DNA from: Lachnospiraceae bacterium UBA1753
GTDB taxonomy: Bacteria > Bacillota > Clostridia > Lachnospirales > Lachnospiraceae
NCBI GenBank assembly: GCA_002317595.1
Contig: DCHL01000039.1
Coordinates: forward strand, 18,898-26,446
DNA: 7,549 nucleotides
Direction of reading: 5' to 3'
Part shown: positions 5,914 to 7,549 of the stretch, piece after piece
How positions within the stretch are numbered: the stretch's first letter is position 1
How the letters are laid out: the number at the start of each line of letters is the position of its first letter
Made by a program: the position numbers and the translations under genes
Notes under the pieces: model-generated
Seen by the model: only the letters and a program-made list of their open reading frames with translations
Told to the model about the DNA's origin: nothing
Database searches by the model: none

Positions 5914-6540
5914 CTACTTGTTCCCCACATACCCAAACTCCTCCGGTTCCACGTCCAGTTCCTCCCGCACCCACTTGACTGAGATGTCGATGTCCTCGTA
6001 GTCATTGAACTCTGGGATCAGCGGCACGCGGATGTGGAGTTTCTGGGGGCCAACGCGAGAAGCGAGGAGCTTGAGGTTTGTGAGGACGAGGTGGTTGTCG
6101 CTGCCTGTGTAGGCCTTGTAGATGTCGGGGTTCACATCCTTGATGTCCACGATCCATTCATCGATTGAACCGATGAGCGGCTCTATTTTTTCCCAGGGGA
6201 CATTGAGGGAAGTCTCAATGCGCTTCTTCCATTCCCTGGGTGAGCGCTGGCAGACTTCGCGGATGAACTCACTCTGGAGGAGAGGTTCACCGCCTCCGAA
6301 GGTGACACCGCCCCCTGACATGCGGTAGTACACGTCGTCCTTCTTCAGGACATCAATGAGTTCTGACGGAGTGTATGCTCCGCGGGGAGTTCCATTGTAG
6401 ATCGTCCCTGTGTCATGGCAGAACTCGTTGAGACAGTACCTGCAGTGCAATGGGCAGCCGAAGAGACCAACCAGCGTTGTGACTCCGCTTCCATCCGTTC
6501 CCATTCTAAGCCTTGAAATTGTCATAATATCTCCGGTCAT
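5914..6540 (-). CDS. Radical SAM protein, glycyl-radical-activase-like, short form
   Basis: This 208-residue protein belongs to the radical SAM superfamily, which uses a 4Fe-4S cluster and S-adenosylmethionine to generate a 5'-deoxyadenosyl radical. The cluster motif C29-x3-C33-x2-C36 follows D-G-S-G-V-T-T-L-V. Next come G-G-G-E-P (82-86), E-T-S at about 109, V-D-I-K (131-134), Y-T-G-S-D-N and I-R-V-P-L-I-P-E-F-N-D (170-180), the order seen in pyruvate formate-lyase activases. There is no ferredoxin-like insert, and no glycyl radical enzyme is in the window, so the target is unknown. The ATG at 6540 has GGAG five bases upstream. An in-frame ATG at 6525 also has GGAG five bases upstream and gives the more usual N-terminus. 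It lies 26 bases after the 293-aa gene, so the two probably form one operon. Confidence 0.88.
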   Translation of the reverse strand: MTGDIMTISRLRMGTDGSGVTTLVGLFGCPLHCRYCLNEFCHDTGTIYNGTPRGAYTPSELIDVLKKDDVYYRMSGGGVTFGGGEPLLQSEFIREVCQRSPREWKKRIETSLNVPWEKIEPLIGSIDEWIVDIKDVNPDIYKAYTGSDNHLVLTNLKLLASRVGPQKLHIRVPLIPEFNDYEDIDISVKWVREELDVEPEEFGYVGNK

Positions 6541-6566
6541 TTTTTCTCCATTTCTGTAGCCATATG

Positions 6567-7448
6567 CTACTCATCCGTGGGGTCAAACTGTGGGTACACT
6601 CTGTTCTCCTCGGGAATCTCCGAAAGCTTACGCCTCAAGTAGTCCGCCTCCCTGTCACACTTCTCACAGGTTCCTGCACAGGCTCCGATTGAGGGACACT
6701 CCTCACTCTCAAACTCGATATTGTTGGCCTCGGCAAGGCGGATTCTCTGTTCCCTCAGCATAGGTTCAGGGGCAATGATCTTACCCATGGTTACATATTC
6801 ATTCTCGCTCTCACCTATCTCAATCCCATCGAAGCCTTCCTCTAGAGGCACATAGCACAGCGAGGCGAAATCAAAGAAGCAGGGTTCATCGCCCATTCTC
6901 AGAATCCCACCGATAATGTCCTCCATGAGATTATCAAAGTAGTTCTGGATATAGCTTATTACCTCCGGCGGGGTAGCATTCTTCCCCATTTTCTTCATGG
7001 CATCCTCGGCGTCATAATACAGAACAGACGTAAGGTCCGTTAGGTCTGACAGCATACTGCGGAAGGCTGCTGCCTTCTCCCTTCTGTCGAAGGACCAGGG
7101 CGATACAGTCAGAAGATGGAGACTGTCGTCCCAGCCATATTTTTTCAACAGGTGAAATGGGTAGAGCGTCGTCGGGTCATTATCGGTCAGGAAAATGATG
7201 TCCTCTTCCATTTCTATTTCCTGCTTCAGGTCATCGAGCACTGACGAGAGGGCTGTGTACCTCTCATCACGCGGTCCAAAAATATCCATCTGTGGATTCT
7301 GCTCCGTGCGGGGTACCAGGAAACACTCGAACTTATCTGATACGGCATGGCCATTGAGGCATACTATTGTAACGCTGTGCCTGAACTCTTCAAGGACTGG
7401 GTTGAATACGCTCCAGAGCCAGCTTGTGTCGGTTGTTATTATTTTCAT
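6567..7448 (-). CDS. Unrecognised protein (293 aa) with C-terminal four-Cys cluster
   Basis: I do not recognise this family. The N-terminal two thirds look like a soluble alpha/beta fold, with a strand I-I-F-L-T-D-N-D (about 84-91) and an aromatic stretch F-F-D-F-A-S-L-C-Y-V-P (191-201). There is no signal peptide or membrane segment. Near the end, Cys 251, 257, 261 and 264 form C-x6-C-x3-C-x2-C inside C-A-G-T-C-E-K-C-D, followed by a charged helix. Four closely spaced Cys suggest an Fe-S cluster or zinc, but which one cannot be told. The ATG at 7448 has a strong AGGAGG about six bases upstream. The radical SAM gene follows after 26 bases, so a partner, substrate-carrier or electron-transfer role beside that enzyme is a reasonable inference. 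Composition matches the radical SAM gene rather than the restriction operon. Confidence 0.75.
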   Translation of the reverse strand: MKIITTDTSWLWSVFNPVLEEFRHSVTIVCLNGHAVSDKFECFLVPRTEQNPQMDIFGPRDERYTALSSVLDDLKQEIEMEEDIIFLTDNDPTTLYPFHLLKKYGWDDSLHLLTVSPWSFDRREKAAAFRSMLSDLTDLTSVLYYDAEDAMKKMGKNATPPEVISYIQNYFDNLMEDIIGGILRMGDEPCFFDFASLCYVPLEEGFDGIEIGESENEYVTMGKIIAPEPMLREQRIRLAEANNIEFESEECPSIGACAGTCEKCDREADYLRRKLSEIPEENRVYPQFDPTDE

Positions 7449-7475
7449 GGTCGTCCTCCTACTCGTATTAGGTAT

Positions 7476-7549
7476 TCACCACTTGGGGCTGGTGTTGCTT
7501 ATGAGACTTACGGTACTACTTGGGGTGGGAATTTTCTGACACAGGCTTG
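7476..7549 (-). CDS. Possible 3' end of an upstream small gene (partial)
   Basis: One minus-strand frame is open from the window edge to a TGA at 7478-7476. It encodes 23 codons rich in Ser, Thr and Pro and ends S-N-T-S-P-K-W. The stop lies 27 bases before the 293-aa gene, with that gene's AGGAGG in between, which fits an operon junction. The other two frames stop sooner. So short an open frame can be chance, and composition bias alone could give this residue mix. A short peptide upstream of a radical SAM gene would be notable, but the start lies outside the window. Confidence 0.25.
   Translation of the reverse strand, partial: SLCQKIPTPSSTVSLISNTSPKW

Noticed and set aside
7195..7539. Plus-strand open frame of 114 codons opposite the 293-aa gene
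   Set aside because: It is antisense to a gene with a strong ribosome binding site, is Ser- and Leu-rich in the way of a shadow frame, and has no convincing start signal.

Overview
The window reads as part of a low- to mid-GC Firmicutes chromosome, most likely a gut or rumen clostridium of the Lachnospiraceae type. The reasons are strong AGGAGG-type ribosome binding sites, some GTG starts, a compact one-strand layout and a glycyl-radical-activase-like radical SAM gene. No rRNA or complete marker gene is present, so the taxonomy is inference. All credible genes lie on the minus strand and are read from high to low coordinates. No gene-free stretch exceeds about 125 bases.

Right part (7549 to 5914). 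This part is GC-richer: two hand-counted 60-base lines at 6001-6120 give 57-60% GC. It holds an unrecognised 293-aa protein with a C-terminal four-cysteine cluster, then a short radical SAM protein 26 bases downstream. A possible 3' end of another small gene lies at the window edge.

Middle part (5913 to 2097). This part is AT-rich: sample lines at 3601 and 4021 give 28-35% GC. A candidate extended -10 promoter precedes a three-gene operon. The first gene is a large protein with a PLD-type nuclease domain, an SF2 helicase and a DUF3427-like C-terminus, the architecture of the type IV modified-cytosine restriction enzyme SauUSI. Thirteen bases later comes a MutT/NudG-like Nudix hydrolase. A GTG-started 85-aa protein follows with 3 bases between its start and the Nudix stop; it vaguely resembles small immunity proteins. 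The restriction enzyme would cut DNA carrying modified cytosine. The Nudix enzyme may keep modified dNTPs out of host DNA.

Left part (2074 to 1). An acyl-CoA thioesterase of core-like composition is followed by a 103-aa DUF6678-like protein and a stand-alone PD-(D/E)XK nuclease. The last two genes both end with a TGA that is the first three bases of a 35/36-bp imperfect palindrome, repeated twice in direct orientation (68-102 and 1174-1209). The two copies bracket the nuclease gene together with a GC-rich 90-base spacer, so the unit looks cassette-like. A possible further gene starts at position 19 and runs off the left edge.

Overall this is an accessory, defence-flavoured region placed next to more ordinary chromosomal genes.
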